A stretch of DNA of 64,000 nt from Aphelocoma coerulescens. Its lineage: Eukaryota > Chordata > Aves > Passeriformes > Corvidae. Below are positions 22,585 to 36,192 of this stretch, piece after piece. Below the pieces are notes generated by a model. The model saw only the letters and a program-made list of their open reading frames with translations. It made no database searches and was not told where the DNA came from. How positions within the stretch are numbered: the first letter of the stretch is position 1; each line of letters begins with the position of its first letter. Where the stretch lies: contig NW_027183597.1 of assembly GCF_041296385.1 (NCBI RefSeq), positions 1-64,000 of the forward strand. Reading direction: 5' to 3'. Position numbers and translations under genes: made by a program.

Positions 22585-24852
22585 CCCTGAGCTTCTGTGG
22601 TGGTGTCACAGAGGAGGCAGGCTTCCTTGTAGTTCCCCAGCATCACAAAGGCTCTCCTGGGAGCCACGGGTCACAAAGCACCGTGGGCTCTGTGCAGCCC
22701 CGCTGTGTCACAATGGCCGCTGGCTTCCACGAGCCCCCGCAGTGTCCCAGTGGGCCCCGTGGCTTTAGGAGTGGGTGGCTGGGAGTTGGTGCCAGCGGCT
22801 GGGGGAGCAGCAGCAGGGACTGTGTGTGGACAGTGCCATGGCCACTTGTGTGGCCACTGGTGTCTCTGTGCCAGGCACAGCCGTGGTGTGTAACACCGGC
22901 TCTGGGTCCTTTGGCTGTGCAGGTGGCAGTCACGGCCTGGAGCAGGGCTGCTCCCGGGGGACAGCCTGGGGCAGGAGGCTGCTGGAGATTCATTCCCCAC
23001 ACTCCTTGTCATGAGGTGCTCAGAGTGATTGGAAAGGCTGTTGGCAGCAGGCAGTTCTCTGGGTTCAAGCTGTGGAGCTGTCAGCGGGAATGCAAAGGCC
23101 AAGCTGGTGAGCCTTTTGTCCTGGTGCCTTTAGTGTGTGAGCAGTCCCTGGTGCCGTTGTCTTTGGATCCTGAGTGTGGGAGAGGCAAGGCTTAGGATGG
23201 TGCGTAGAGCTGAGAAGGAAAGTGCCGAGAGCAGCGTGTGTGCTGCTGCTTTGAGGGGTGCAGTTGAAGTTGTAGGCAGCAAGAGCTTTCTCAGCTGGCC
23301 CTTTTGTGAGCTCTGCTTTTGCCAGATGACTTCCATCTTACCCTCTTACCATCTTAGCCTCTCATTTTTGCATACCCCAAACCCCCTTCCAAACATCCAG
23401 CAGCTGCTTGTAAAGAAGAAGTCCTAGAACAAAAAGCCAGTGCTGCCTTTCATAGCCCCTTTGCTGTCTATGAAGTAGAGGAAAGAAGCTAGTGAGACGC
23501 ACTTTCTTTCTCAACTCCATAGAGCGCATCCTTCTCTCAAGGTGGCAGAGTCCTTGGCGGAAGTGAAGCATCTGCAGCTGCAGTTCAGACTGAGAGATGT
23601 GCCAGGACAGGAAACATTTGCTGACCTTCCCTGTTCCCTGTGCAACATGATTCTCGCATCCCAGTCACTTTCACATACCTTCGGTATCCCTGAGTCCAAG
23701 CAGCTAAAGCTCACAGAGACAGAAGTGTCAGGAAGGAAAACGTTGCAAAAGCACCCCCTTCTCTTATCAGCATATAAATTGTGCACAACAGGCTGCGGCA
23801 CCGAACCTTCCTTCTCAGATAGGCATGCCATCACACTTTTCACTCTTGCAGCTCGGTTGAAAAGCTCCAGCAGCTGCTCCCGCAATAGCAAAAGGTTCTA
23901 GAAGTGAAAGCCAGTTTGGGGCTGCACCTTCTCCTTGCCGCATGTAAGCCACACCAAACTCCCTGATGCACTCTGTCCTCCCCTTCTCAAAGGAGTAGAC
24001 GGTGGCATCAGGACACACCTGTGTCCCAGCAGCTGGGTGCCCAGCCGGGAGCAGGAGCAGGGCTGGGGCTGCTCCCAAAGTTGCCCCGCCCCAATGCCAG
24101 AGCCGGACATATGCTGAGGGGGGGCTGGATCAGGCTTTATTGTCCAGCTGCATGCCAGGAGTGAGCACAAAATCTACCTGCATTCTCTGCAGCATGCCAT
24201 CCTGGAGCAGAGCCATTGCCAAAGGAAGCCGTGAGCCCGTGCCAAGCCAGTGCCGGAGTGGGATCCTAGCAGCACCTGTGGAAGCCGGGAGAGAGGAGCC
24301 CACCTGGAGCAGGTTCGTGCAGGATTAATCATCCCGTGGCTTCCCACCAGGGTCCTGTTGCTTCCAAAAGGCCCCACAGTGTCACTGTGGCCCCTCGGTT
24401 CCACCAGGTTCCATAGCGTCACTGTGGTGCCCAGGGTTCCGTCAGCTTCGCCAGCATCCCCACGGTCTGCAGAGCTCCCCGAGCTTCTGTGGTGTCACAG
24501 TGGAGGCAGGGTTGCATCAGGTTCCATAGCATCAGCACGGTCTCCAGGGCTCCCAGAGGTTCTGTGGTGTCACAGTGGAGGCAGGGTTGCATCAGGTTCC
24601 ATAGCATCACCACAGTCTCCAGGGCTCCCTGAGCTTCTGTGGTGTCACAGTGGAGGCAGGGTTGCATCAGGTTCCATAGCATCAGCACGGTCTCCAGGGC
24701 TCCCAGAGGTTCTGTGGTGTCACAGAGGAGGCAGGGTTGCATCAGGTTCCATAGCATCAGCACGGTCTCCAGGGCTCCCAGAGGTTCTGTGGTGTCACAG
24801 AGGAGGCAGGGTTGCATCAGGTTCAATAGCATCAGCACGGTCTCCAGGGCTC
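22585..24852 (+). repeat. Macrosatellite unit 11 (2268 bp, 5 core monomers)
   Basis: Core at 24478-24852: T-GG, T-CA, T-GG, A-GG, A-GG*. Markers: M1 G, M5/M6 T/T, M8 G. It carries C at 23375, a change otherwise seen only in the divergent unit 26. Confidence 0.97.
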
Positions 24853-27120
24853 CCCTGAGCTTCTGTGGTGGTGTCACAGAGGAGCCAGGCTTCCTCGTAG
24901 TTCCCCAGCATCACAAAGGCTCTCCTGGGAGCCACGGGTCACAAAGCACCGTGGGCTCTGTGCAGCCCCGCTGTGTCACAATGGCCGCTGGCTTCCACGA
25001 GCCCCCGCAGTGTCCCAGTGGGCCCCGTGGCTTTAGGAGTGGGTGGCTGGGAGTTGGTGCCAGCGGCTGGGGGAGCAGCAGCAGGGACTGTGTGTGGACA
25101 GTGCCATGGCCACTTGTGTGGCCACTGGTGTCTCTGTGCCAGGCACAGCCGTGGTGTGTAACACCGGCTCTGGGTCCTTTGGCTGTGCAGGTGGCAGTCA
25201 CGGCCTGGAGCAGGGCTGCTCCCGGGGGACAGCCTGGGGCAGGAGGCTGCTGGAGATTCATTCCCCACACTCCTTGTCATGAGGTGCTCAGAGTGATTGG
25301 AAAGGCTGTTGGCAGCAGGCAGTTCTCTGGGTTCAAGCTGTGGAGCTGTCAGCGGGAATGCAAAGGCCAAGCTGGTGAGCCTTTTGTCCTGGTGCCTTTA
25401 GTGTGTGAGCAGTCCCTGGTGCCGTTGTCTTTGGATCCTGAGTGTGGGAGAGGCAAGGCTTAGGATGGTGCGTAGAGCTGAGAAGGAAAGTGCCGAGAGC
25501 AGCGTGTGTGCTGCTGCTTTGAGGGGTGCAGTTGAAGTTGTAGGCAGCAAGAGCTTTCTCAGCTGGCCCTTTTGTGAGCTCTGCTTTTGCCAGATGACTT
25601 CCATCTTACCCTCTTACCATCTTAGCCTCTCATTTTTGCATATCCCAAACCCCCTTCCAAACATCCAGCAGCTGCTTGTAAAGAAGAAGTCCTAGAACAA
25701 AAAGCCAGTGCTGCCTTTCATAGCCCCTTTGCTGTCTATGAAGTAGAGGAAAGAAGCTAGTGAGACGCACTTTCTTTCTCAACTCCATAGAGCGCATCCT
25801 TCTCTCAAGGTGGCAGAGTCCTTGGCGGAAGTGAAGCATCTGCAGCTGCAGTTCAGACTGAGAGATGTGCCAGGACAGGAAACATTTGCTGACCTTCCCT
25901 GTTCCCTGTGCAACATGATTCTCGCATCCCAGTCACTTTCACATACCTTCGGTATCCCTGAGTCCAAGCAGCTAAAGCTCACAGAGACAGAAGTGTCAGG
26001 AAGGAAAACGTTGCAAAAGCACCCCCTTCTCTTATCAGCATATAAATTGTGCACAACAGGCTGCGGCACCGAACCTTCCTTCTCAGATAGACATGCCATC
26101 ACACTTTTCACTCTTGCAGCTCGGTTGAAAAGCTCCAGCAGCTGCTCCCGCAATAGCAAAAGGTTCTAGAAGTGAAAGCCAGTTTGGGGCTGCACCTTCT
26201 CCTTGCCGCATGTAAGCCACACCAAACTCCCTGATGCACTCTGTCCTCCCCTTCTCAAAGGAGTAGACGGTGGCATCAGGACACACCTGTGTCCCAGCAG
26301 CTGGGTGCCCAGCCGGGAGCAGGAGCAGGGCTGGGGCTGCTCCCAAAGTTGCCCCGCCCCAATGCCAGAGCCGGACATATGCTGAGGCGGGGCTGGATCA
26401 GGCTTTATTGTCCAGCTGCATGCCAGGAGTGAGCACAAAATCTACCTGCATTCTCTGCAGCATGCCATCCTGGAGCAGAGCCATTGCCAAAGGAAGCCGT
26501 GAGCCCGTGCCAAGCCAGTGCCGGAGTGGGATCCTAGTCGCACCTGTGGAAGCCGGGAGAGAGGAGCCCACCTGGAGCAGGTTCGTGCAGGATTAATCAT
26601 CCCGTGGCTTCCCACCAGGGTCCTGTTGCTTCCAAAAGGCCCCACAGTGTCACTGTGGCCCCTCGGTTCCACCAGGTTCCATAGCGTCACTGTGGTGCCC
26701 AGGGTTCCGTCAGCTTCGCCAGCATCCCCACGGTCTGCAGAGCTCCCCGAGCTTCTGTGGTGTCACAGTGGAGGCAGGGTTGCATCAGGTTCCATAGCAT
26801 CAGCACGGTCTCCAGGGCTCCCAGAGGTTCTGTGGTGTCACAGTGGAGGCAGGGTTGCATCAGGTTCCATAGCATCACCACAGTCTCCAGGGCTCCCTGA
26901 GCTTCTGTGGTGTCACAGTGGAGGCAGGGTTGCATCAGGTTCCATAGCATCAGCACGGTCTCCAGGGCTCCCAGAGGTTCTGTGGTGTCACAGAGGAGGC
27001 AGGGTTGCATCAGGTTCCATAGCATCAGCACGGTCTCCAGGGCTCCCAGAGGTTCTGTGGTGTCACAGAGGAGGCAGGGTTGCATCAGGTTCAATAGCAT
27101 CAGCACGGTCTCCAGGGCTC
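24853..27120 (+). repeat. Macrosatellite unit 12 (2268 bp, 5 core monomers)
   Basis: Core at 26746-27120: T-GG, T-CA, T-GG, A-GG, A-GG*. Markers: M1 C, M2 C, M5/M6 T/T, M8 A, M9 C. A private adjacent two-base change (T26538, C26539) replaces 'ca'. Confidence 0.97.
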
Positions 27121-29388
27121 CCCTGAGCTTCTGTGGTGGTGTCACAGAGGAGGCAGGCTTCCTCGTAGTTCCCCAGCATCACAAAGGCTCTCCTGGGAGC
27201 CACGGGTCACAAAGCACCGTGGGCTCTGTGCAGCCCCGCTGTGTCACAATGGCCGCTGGCTTCCACGAGCCCCCGCAGTGTCCCAGTGGGCCCCGTGGCT
27301 TTAGGAGTGGGTGGCTGGGAGTTGGTGCCAGCGGCTGGGGGAGCAGCAGCAGGGACTGTGTGTGGACAGTGCCATGGCCACTTGTGTGGCCACTGGTGTC
27401 TCTGTGCCAGGCACAGCCGTGGTGTGTAACACCGGCTCTGGGTCCTTTGGCTGTGCAGGTGGCAGTCACGGCCTGGAGCAGGGCTGCTCCCGGGGGACAG
27501 CCTGGGGCAGGAGGCTGCTGGAGATTCATTCCCCACACTCCTTGTCATGAGGTGCTCAGAGTGATTGGAAAGGCTGTTGGCAGCAGGCAGTTCTCTGGGT
27601 TCAAGCTGTGGAGCTGTCAGCGGGAATGCAAAGGCCAAGCTGGTGAGCCTTTTGTCCTGGTGCCTTTAGTGTGTGAGCAGTCCCTGGTGCCGTTGTCTTT
27701 GGATCCTGAGTGTGGGAGAGGCAAGGCTTAGGATGGTGCGTAGAGCTGAGAAGGAAAGTGCCGAGAGCAGCGTGTGTGCTGCTGCTTTGAGGGGTGCAGT
27801 TGAAGTTGTAGGCAGCAAGAGCTTTCTCAGCTGGCCCTTTTGTGAGCTCTGCTTTTGCCAGATGACTTCCATCTTACCCTCTTACCATCTTAGCCTCTCA
27901 TTTTTGCATATCCCAAACCCCCTTCCAAACATCCAGCAGCTGCTTGTAAAGAAGAAGTCCTAGAACAAAAAGCCAGTGCTGCCTTTCATAGCCCCTTTGC
28001 TGTCTATGAAGTAGAGGAAAGAAGCTAGTGAGACGCACTTTCTTTCTCAACTCCATAGAGCGCATCCTTCTCTCAAGGTGGCAGAGTCCTTGGCGGAAGT
28101 GAAGCATCTGCAGCTGCAGTTCAGACTGAGAGATGTGCCAGGACAGGAAACATTTGCTGACCTTCCCTGTTCCCTGTGCAACATGATTCTCGCATCCCAG
28201 TCACTTTCACATACCTTCGGTATCCCTGAGTCCAAGCAGCTAAAGCTCACAGAGACAGAAGTGTCAGGAAGGAAAACGTTGCAAAAGCACCCCCTTCTCT
28301 TATCAGCATATAAATTGTGCACAACAGGCTGCGGCACCGAACCTTCCTTCTCAGATAGGCATGCCATCACACTTTTCACTCTTGCAGCTCGGTTGAAAAG
28401 CTCCAGCAGCTGCTCCCGCAATAGCAAAAGGTTCTAGAAGTGAAAGCCAGTTTGGGGCTGCACCTTCTCCTTGCCGCATGTAAGCCACACCAAACTCCCT
28501 GATGCACTCTGTCCTCCCCTTCTCAAAGGAGTAGACGGTGGCATCAGGACACACCTGTGTCCCAGCAGCTGGGTGCCCAGCCGGGAGCAGGAGCAGGGCT
28601 GGGGCTGCTCCCAAAGTTGCCCCGCCCCAATGCCAGAGCCGGACATATGCTGAGGGGGGGCTGGATCAGGCTTTATTGTCCAGCTGCATGCCAGGAGTGA
28701 GCACAAAATCTACCTGCATTCTCTGCAGCATGCCATCCTGGAGCAGAGCCATTGCCAAAGGAAGCCGTGAGCCCGTGCCAAGCCAGTGCCGGAGTGGGAT
28801 CCTAGCAGCACCTGTGGAAGCCGGGAGAGAGGAGCCCACCTGGAGCAGGTTCGTGCAGGATTAATCATCCCGTGGCTTCCCACCAGGGTCCTGTTGCTTC
28901 CAAAAGGCCCCACAGTGTCACTGTGGCCCCTCGGTTCCACCAGGTTCCATAGCGTCACTGTGGTGCCCAGGGTTCCGTCAGCTTCGCCAGCATCCCCACG
29001 GTCTGCAGAGCTCCCCGAGCTTCTGTGGTGTCACAGTGGAGGCAGGGTTGCATCAGGTTCCATAGCATCAGCACGGTCTCCAGGGCTCCCAGAGGTTCTG
29101 TGGTGTCACAGTGGAGGCAGGGTTGCATCAGGTTCCATAGCATCACCACAGTCTCCAGGGCTCCCTGAGCTTCTGTGGTGTCACAGTGGAGGCAGGGTTG
29201 CATCAGGTTCCATAGCATCAGCACGGTCTCCAGGGCTCCCAGAGGTTCTGTGGTGTCACAGAGGAGGCAGGGTTGCATCAGGTTCCATAGCATCAGCACG
29301 GTCTCCAGGGCTCCCAGAGCTTCTGTGGTGTCACAGAGGAGGCAGGGTTGCATCAGGTTCAATAGCATCAGCACGGTCTCCAGGGCTC
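27121..29388 (+). repeat. Macrosatellite unit 13 (2268 bp, 5 core monomers)
   Basis: Core at 29014-29388: T-GG, T-CA, T-GG, A-GG, A-GG*. The last monomer starts with 'cccagagcttc', intermediate between the common 'cccagaggttc' and the 'ccaagagcttc' form. Markers: M1 G, M2 C, M5/M6 T/T, M8 G, M9 G. Confidence 0.97.
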
Positions 29389-31656
29389 CCCTGAGCTTCT
29401 GTGGTGGTGTCACAGAGGAGCCAGGCTTCCTCGTAGTTCCCCAGCATCACAAAGGCTCTCCTGGGAGCCACGGGTCACAAAGCACCGTGGGCTCTGTGCA
29501 GCCCCGCTGTGTCACAATGGCCGCTGGCTTCCACGAGCCCCCGCAGTGTCCCAGTGGGCCCCGTGGCTTTAGGAGTGGGTGGCTGGGAGTTGGTGCCAGC
29601 GGCTGGGGGAGCAGCAGCAGGGACTGTGTGTGGACAGTGCCATGGCCACTTGTGTGGCCACTGGTGTCTCTGTGCCAGGCACAGCCGTGGTGTGTAACAC
29701 CGGCTCTGGGTCCTTTGGCTGTGCAGGTGGCAGTCACGGCCTGGAGCAGGGCTGCTCCCGGGGGACAGCCTGGGGCAGGAGGCTGCTGGAGATTCATTCC
29801 CCACACTCCTTGTCATGAGGTGCTCAGAGTGATTGGAAAGGCTGTTGGCAGCAGGCAGTTCTCTGGGTTCAAGCTGTGGAGCTGTCAGCGGGAATGCAAA
29901 GGCCAAGCTGGTGAGCCTTTTGTCCTGGTGCCTTTAGTGTGTGAGCAGTCCCTGGTGCCGTTGTCTTTGGATCCTGAGTGTGGGAGAGGCAAGGCTTAGG
30001 ATGGTGCGTAGAGCTGAGAAGGAAAGTGCCGAGAGCAGCGTGTGTGCTGTTGCTTTGAGGGGTGCAGTTGAAGTTGTAGGCAGCAAGAGCTTTCTCAGCT
30101 GGCCCTTTTGTGAGCTCTGCTTTTGCCAGATGACTTCCATCTTACCCTCTTACCATCTTAGCCTCTCATTTTTGCATATCCCAAACCCCCTTCCAAACAT
30201 CCAGCAGCTGCTTGTAAAGAAGAAGTCCTAGAACAAAAAGCCAGTGCTGCCTTTCATAGCCCCTTTGCTGTCTATGAAGTAGAGGAAAGAAGCTAGTGAG
30301 ACGCACTTTCTTTCTCAACTCCATAGAGCGCATCCTTCTCTCAAGGTGGCAGAGTCCTTGGCGGAAGTGAAGCATCTGCAGCTGCAGTTCAGACTGAGAG
30401 ATGTGCCAGGACAGGAAACATTTGCTGACCTTCCCTGTTCCCTGTGCAACATGATTCTCGCATCCCAGTCACTTTCACATACCTTCGGTATCCCTGAGTC
30501 CAAGCAGCTAAAGCTCACAGAGACAGAAGTGTCAGGAAGGAAAACGTTGCAAAAGCACCCCCTTCTCTTATCAGCATATAAATTGTGCACAACAGGCTGC
30601 GGCACCGAACCTTCCTTCTCAGATAGACATGCCATCACACTTTTCACTCTTGCAGCTCGGTTGAAAAGCTCCAGCAGCTGCTCCCGCAATAGCAAAAGGT
30701 TCTAGAAGTGAAAGCCAGTTTGGGGCTGCACCTTCTCCTTGCCGCATGTAAGCCACACCAAACTCCCTGATGCACTCTGTCCTCCCCTTCTCAAAGGAGT
30801 AGACGGTGGCATCAGGACACACCTGTGTCCCAGCAGCTGGGTGCCCAGCCGGGAGCAGGAGCAGGGCTGGGGCTGCTCCCAAAGTTGCCCCGCCCCAATG
30901 CCAGAGCCGGACATATGCTGAGGCGGGGCTGGATCAGGCTTTATTGTCCAGCTGCATGCCAGGAGTGAGCACAAAATCTACCTGCATTCTCTGCAGCATG
31001 CCATCCTGGAGCAGAGCCATTGCCAAAGGAAGCCGTGAGCCCGTGCCAAGCCAGTGCCGGAGTGGGATCCTAGCAGCACCTGTGGAAGCCGGGAGAGAGG
31101 AGCCCACCTGGAGCAGGTTCGTGCAGGATTAATCATCCCGTGGCTTCCCACCAGGGTCCTGTTGCTTCCAAAAGGCCCCACAGTGTCACTGTGGCCCCTC
31201 GGTTCCACCAGGTTCCATAGCGTCACTGTGGTGCCCAGGGTTCCGTCAGCTTCGCCAGCATCCCCACGGTCTGCAGAGCTCCGCGAGCTTCTGTGGTGTC
31301 ACAGTGGAGGCAGGGTTGCATCAGGTTCCATAGCATCAGCACGGTCTCCAGGGCTCCCAGAGGTTCTGTGGTGTCACAGTGGAGGCAGGGTTGCATCAGG
31401 TTCCATAGCATCACCACAGTCTCCAGGGCTCCCTGAGCTTCTGTGGTGTCACAGTGGAGGCAGGGTTGCATCAGGTTCCATAGCATCAGCACGGTCTCCA
31501 GAGCTCCCAGAGGTTCTGTGGTGTCACAGAGGAGGCAGGGTTGCATCAGGTTCCATAGCATCAGCACGGTCTCCAGGGCTCCCAGAGGTTCTGTGGTGTC
31601 ACAGAGGAGGCAGGGTTGCATCAGGTTCAATAGCATCAGCACGGTCTCCAGGGCTC
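29389..31656 (+). repeat. Macrosatellite unit 14 (2268 bp, 5 core monomers)
   Basis: Core at 31282-31656: T-GG, T-CA, T-GG(e), A-GG, A-GG*. Markers: M1 C, M2 C, M5/M6 T/T, M8 A, M9 C. Private substitutions: T at 30050 and G at 31283, the latter at the very start of the core. Confidence 0.97.
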
Positions 31657-33924
31657 CCCTGAGCTTCTGTGGTGGTGTCACAGAGGAGGCAGGCTTCCTT
31701 GTAGTTCCCCAGCATCACAAAGGCTCTCCTGGGAGCCACGGGTCACAAAGCACCGTGGGCTCTGTGCAGCCCCGCTGTGTCACAATGGCCGCTGGCTTCC
31801 ACGAGCCCCCGCAGTGTCCCAGTGGGCCCCGTGGCTTTAGGAGTGGGTGGCTGGGAGTTGGTGCCAGCGGCTGGGGGAGCAGCAGCAGGGACTGTGTGTG
31901 GACAGTGCCATGGCCACTTGTGTGGCCACTGGTGTCTCTGTGCCAGGCACAGCCGTGGTGTGTAACACCGGCTCTGGGTCCTTTGGCTGTGCAGGTGGCA
32001 GTCACGGCCTGGAGCAGGGCTGCTCCCGGGGGACAGCCTGGGGCAGGAGGCTGCTGGAGATTCATTCCCCACACTCCTTGTCATGAGGTGCTCAGAGTGA
32101 TTGGAAAGGCTGTTGGCAGCAGGCAGTTCTCTGGGTTCAAGCTGTGGAGCTGTCAGCGGGAATGCAAAGGCCAAGCTGGTGAGCCTTTTGTCCTGGTGCC
32201 TTTAGTGTGTGAGCAGTCCCTGGTGCCGTTGTCTTTGGATCCTGAGTGTGGGAGAGGCAAGGCTTAGGATGGTGCGTAGAGCTGAGAAGGAAAGTGCCGA
32301 GAGCAGCGTGTGTGCTGCTGCTTTGAGGGGTGCAGTTGAAGTTGTAGGCAGCAAGAGCTTTCTCAGCTGGCCCTTTTGTGAGCTCTGCTTTTGCCAGATG
32401 ACTTCCATCTTACCCTCTTACCATCTTAGCCTCTCATTTTTGCATATCCCAAACCCCCTTCCAAACATCCAGCAGCTGCTTGTAAAGAAGAAGTCCTAGA
32501 ACAAAAAGCCAGTGCTGCCTTTCATAGCCCCTTTGCTGTCTATGAAGTAGAGGAAAGAAGCTAGTGAGACGCACTTTCTTTCTCAACTCCATAGAGCGCA
32601 TCCTTCTCTCAAGGTGGCAGAGTCCTTGGCGGAAGTGAAGCATCTGCAGCTGCAGTTCAGACTGAGAGATGTGCCAGGACAGGAAACATTTGCTGACCTT
32701 CCCTGTTCCCTGTGCAACATGATTCTCGCATCCCAGTCACTTTCACATACCTTCGGTATCCCTGAGTCCAAGCAGCTAAAGCTCACAGAGACAGAAGTGT
32801 CAGGAAGGAAAACGTTGCAAAAGCACCCCCTTCTCTTATCAGCATATAAATTGTGCACAACAGGCTGCGGCACCGAACCTTCCTTCTCAGATAGACATGC
32901 CATCACACTTTTCACTCTTGCAGCTCGGTTGAAAAGCTCCAGCAGCTGCTCCCGCAATAGCAAAAGGTTCTAGAAGTGAAAGCCAGTTTGGGGCTGCACC
33001 TTCTCCTTGCCGCATGTAAGCCACACCAAACTCCCTGATGCACTCTGTCCTCCCCTTCTCAAAGGAGTAGACGGTGGCATCAGGACACACCTGTGTCCCA
33101 GCAGCTGGGTGCCCAGCCGGGAGCAGGAGCAGGGCTGGGGCTGCTCCCAAAGTTGCCCCGCCCCAATGCCAGAGCCGGACATATGCTGAGGCGGGGCTGG
33201 ATCAGGCTTTATTGTCCAGCTGCATGCCAGGAGTGAGCACAAAATCTACCTGCATTCTCTGCAGCATGCCATCCTGGAGCAGAGCCATTGCCAAAGGAAG
33301 CCGTGAGCCCGTGCCAAGCCAGTGCCGGAGTGGGATCCTAGCAGCACCTGTGGAAGCCGGGAGAGAGGAGCCCACCTGGAGCAGGTTCGTGCAGGATTAA
33401 TCATCCCGTGGCTTCCCACCAGGGTCCTGTTGCTTCCAAAAGGCCCCACAGTGTCACTGTGGCCCCTCGGTTCCACCAGGTTCCATAGCGTCACTGTGGT
33501 GCCCAGGGTTCCGTCAGCTTCGCCAGCATCCCCACGGTCTGCAGAGCTCCCCGAGCTTCTGTGGTGTCACAGTGGAGGCAGGGTTGCATCAGGTTCCATA
33601 GCATCAGCACGGTCTCCAGGGCTCCCAGAGGTTCTGTGGTGTCACAGTGGAGGCAGGGTTGCATCAGGTTCCATAGCATCACCACAGTCTCCAGGGCTCC
33701 CTGAGCTTCTGTGGTGTCACAGAGGAGGCAGGGTTGCATCAGGTTCCATAGCATCAGCACGGTCTCCAGAGCTCCCAGAGGTTCTGTGGTGTCACAGAGG
33801 AGGCAGGGTTGCATCAGGTTCCATAGCATCACCACGGTCTCCAGGGCTCCAAGAGCTTCTGTGGTGTCACAGAGGAGGCAGGGTTGCATCAGGTTCAATA
33901 GCATCAGCACGGTCTCCAGGGCTC
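31657..33924 (+). repeat. Macrosatellite unit 15 (2268 bp, 5 core monomers)
   Basis: Core at 33550-33924: T-GG, T-CA, A-GG(e), A-CG, A-GG*. Three A-type monomers in a row occur only here and in unit 19. Markers: M1 G, M5/M6 T/T, M8 A, M9 C. Confidence 0.97.
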
Positions 33925-36192
33925 CCCTGAGCTTCTGTGGTGGTGTCACAGAGGAGCCAGGCTTCCTTGTAGTTCCCCAGCATCACAAAGGCTCTCCTGG
34001 GAGCCACGGGTCACAAAGCACCGTGGGCTCTGTGCAGCCCCGCTGTGTCACAATGGCCGCTGGCTTCCACGAGCCCCCGCAGTGTCCCAGTGGGCCCCGT
34101 GGCTTTAGGAGTGGGTGGCTGGGAGTTGGTGCCAGCGGCTGGGGGAGCAGCAGCAGGGACTGTGTGTGGACAGTGCCATGGCCACTTGTGTGGCCACTGG
34201 TGTCTCTGTGCCAGGCACAGCCGTGGTGTGTAACACCGGCTCTGGGTCCTTTGGCTGTGCAGGTGGCAGTCACGGCCTGGAGCAGGGCTGCTCCCGGGGG
34301 ACAGCCTGGGGCAGGAGGCTGCTGGAGATTCATTCCCCACACTCCTTGTCATGAGGTGCTCAGAGTGATTGGAAAGGCTGTTGGCAGCAGGCAGTTCTCT
34401 GGGTTCAAGCTGTGGAGCTGTCAGCGGGAATGCAAAGGCCAAGCTGGTGAGCCTTTTGTCCTGGTGCCTTTAGTGTGTGAGCAGTCCCTGGTGCCGTTGT
34501 CTTTGGATCCTGAGTGTGGGAGAGGCAAGGCTTAGGATGGTGCGTAGAGCTGAGAAGGAAAGTGCCGAGAGCAGCGTGTGTGCTGCTGCTTTGAGGGGTG
34601 CAGTTGAAGTTGTAGGCAGCAAGAGCTTTCTCAGCTGGCCCTTTTGTGAGCTCTGCTTTTGCCAGATGACTTCCATCTTACCCTCTTACCATCTTAGCCT
34701 CTCATTTTTGCATATCCCAAACCCCCTTCCAAACATCCAGCAGCTGCTTGTAAAGAAGAAGTCCTAGAACAAAAAGCCAGTGCTGCCTTTCATAGCCCCT
34801 TTGCTGTCTATGAAGTAGAGGAAAGAAGCTAGTGAGACGCACTTTCTTTCTCAACTCCATAGAGCGCATCCTTCTCTCAAGGTGGCAGAGTCCTTGGCGG
34901 AAGTGAAGCATCTGCAGCTGCAGTTCAGACTGAGAGATGTGCCAGGACAGGAAACATTTGCTGACCTTCCCTGTTCCCTGTGCAACATGATTCTCGCATC
35001 CCAGTCACTTTCACATACCTTCGGTATCCCTGAGTCCAAGCAGCTAAAGCTCACAGAGACAGAAGTGTCAGGAAGGAAAACGTTGCAAAAGCACCCCCTT
35101 CTCTTATCAGCATATAAATTGTGCACAACAGGCTGCGGCACCGAACCTTCCTTCTCAGATAGACATGCCATCACACTTTTCACTCTTGCAGCTCGGTTGA
35201 AAAGCTCCAGCAGCTGCTCCCGCAATAGCAAAAGGTTCTAGAAGTGAAAGCCAGTTTGGGGCTGCACCTTCTCCTTGCCGCATGTAAGCCACACCAAACT
35301 CCCTGATGCACTCTGTCCTCCCCTTCTCAAAGGAGTAGACGGTGGCATCAGGACACACCTGTGTCCCAGCAGCTGGGTGCCCAGCCGGGAGCAGGAGCAG
35401 GGCTGGGGCTGCTCCCAAAGTTGCCCCGCCCCAATGCCAGAGCCGGACATATGCTGAGGGGGGGCTGGATCAGGCTTTATTGTCCAGCTGCATGCCAGGA
35501 GTGAGCACAAAATCTACCTGCATTCTCTGCAGCATGCCATCCTGGAGCAGAGCCATTGCCAAAGGAAGCCGTGAGCCCGTGCCAAGCCAGTGCCGGAGTG
35601 GGATCCTAGCAGCACCTGTGGAAGCCGGGAGAGAGGAGCCCACCTGGAGCAGGTTCGTGCAGGATTAATCATCCCGTGGCTTCCCACCAGGGTCCTGTTG
35701 CTTCCAAAAGGCCCCACAGTGTCACTGTGGCCCCTCGGTTCCACCAGGTTCCATAGCGTCACTGTGGTGCCCAGGGTTCCGTCAGCTTCGCCAGCATCCC
35801 CACGGTCTGCAGAGCTCCCCGAGCTTCTGTGGTGTCACAGTGGAGGCAGGGTTGCATCAGGTTCCATAGCATCAGCACGGTCTCCAGAGCTCCCAGAGGT
35901 TCTGTGGTGTCACAGTGGAGGCAGGGTTGCATCAGGTTCCATAGCATCACCACAGTCTCCAGGGCTCCCTGAGCTTCTGTGGTGTCACAGTGGAGGCAGG
36001 GTTGCATCAGGTTCCATAGCATCAGCACGGTCTCCAGGGCTCCCAGAGGTTCTGTGGTGTCACAGAGGAGGCAGGGTTGCATCAGGTTCCATAGCATCAG
36101 CACGGTCTCCAGGGCTCCCAGAGGTTCTGTGGTGTCACAGAGGAGGCAGGGTTGCATCAGGTTCAATAGCATCAGCACGGTCTCCAGGGCTC
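33925..36192 (+). repeat. Macrosatellite unit 16 (2268 bp, 5 core monomers)
   Basis: Core at 35818-36192: T-GG(e), T-CA, T-GG, A-GG, A-GG*. The 'e' variant is in the first monomer, as in units 17 and 21. Markers: M1 C, M2 T, M5/M6 T/T, M8 A, M9 G. Confidence 0.97.
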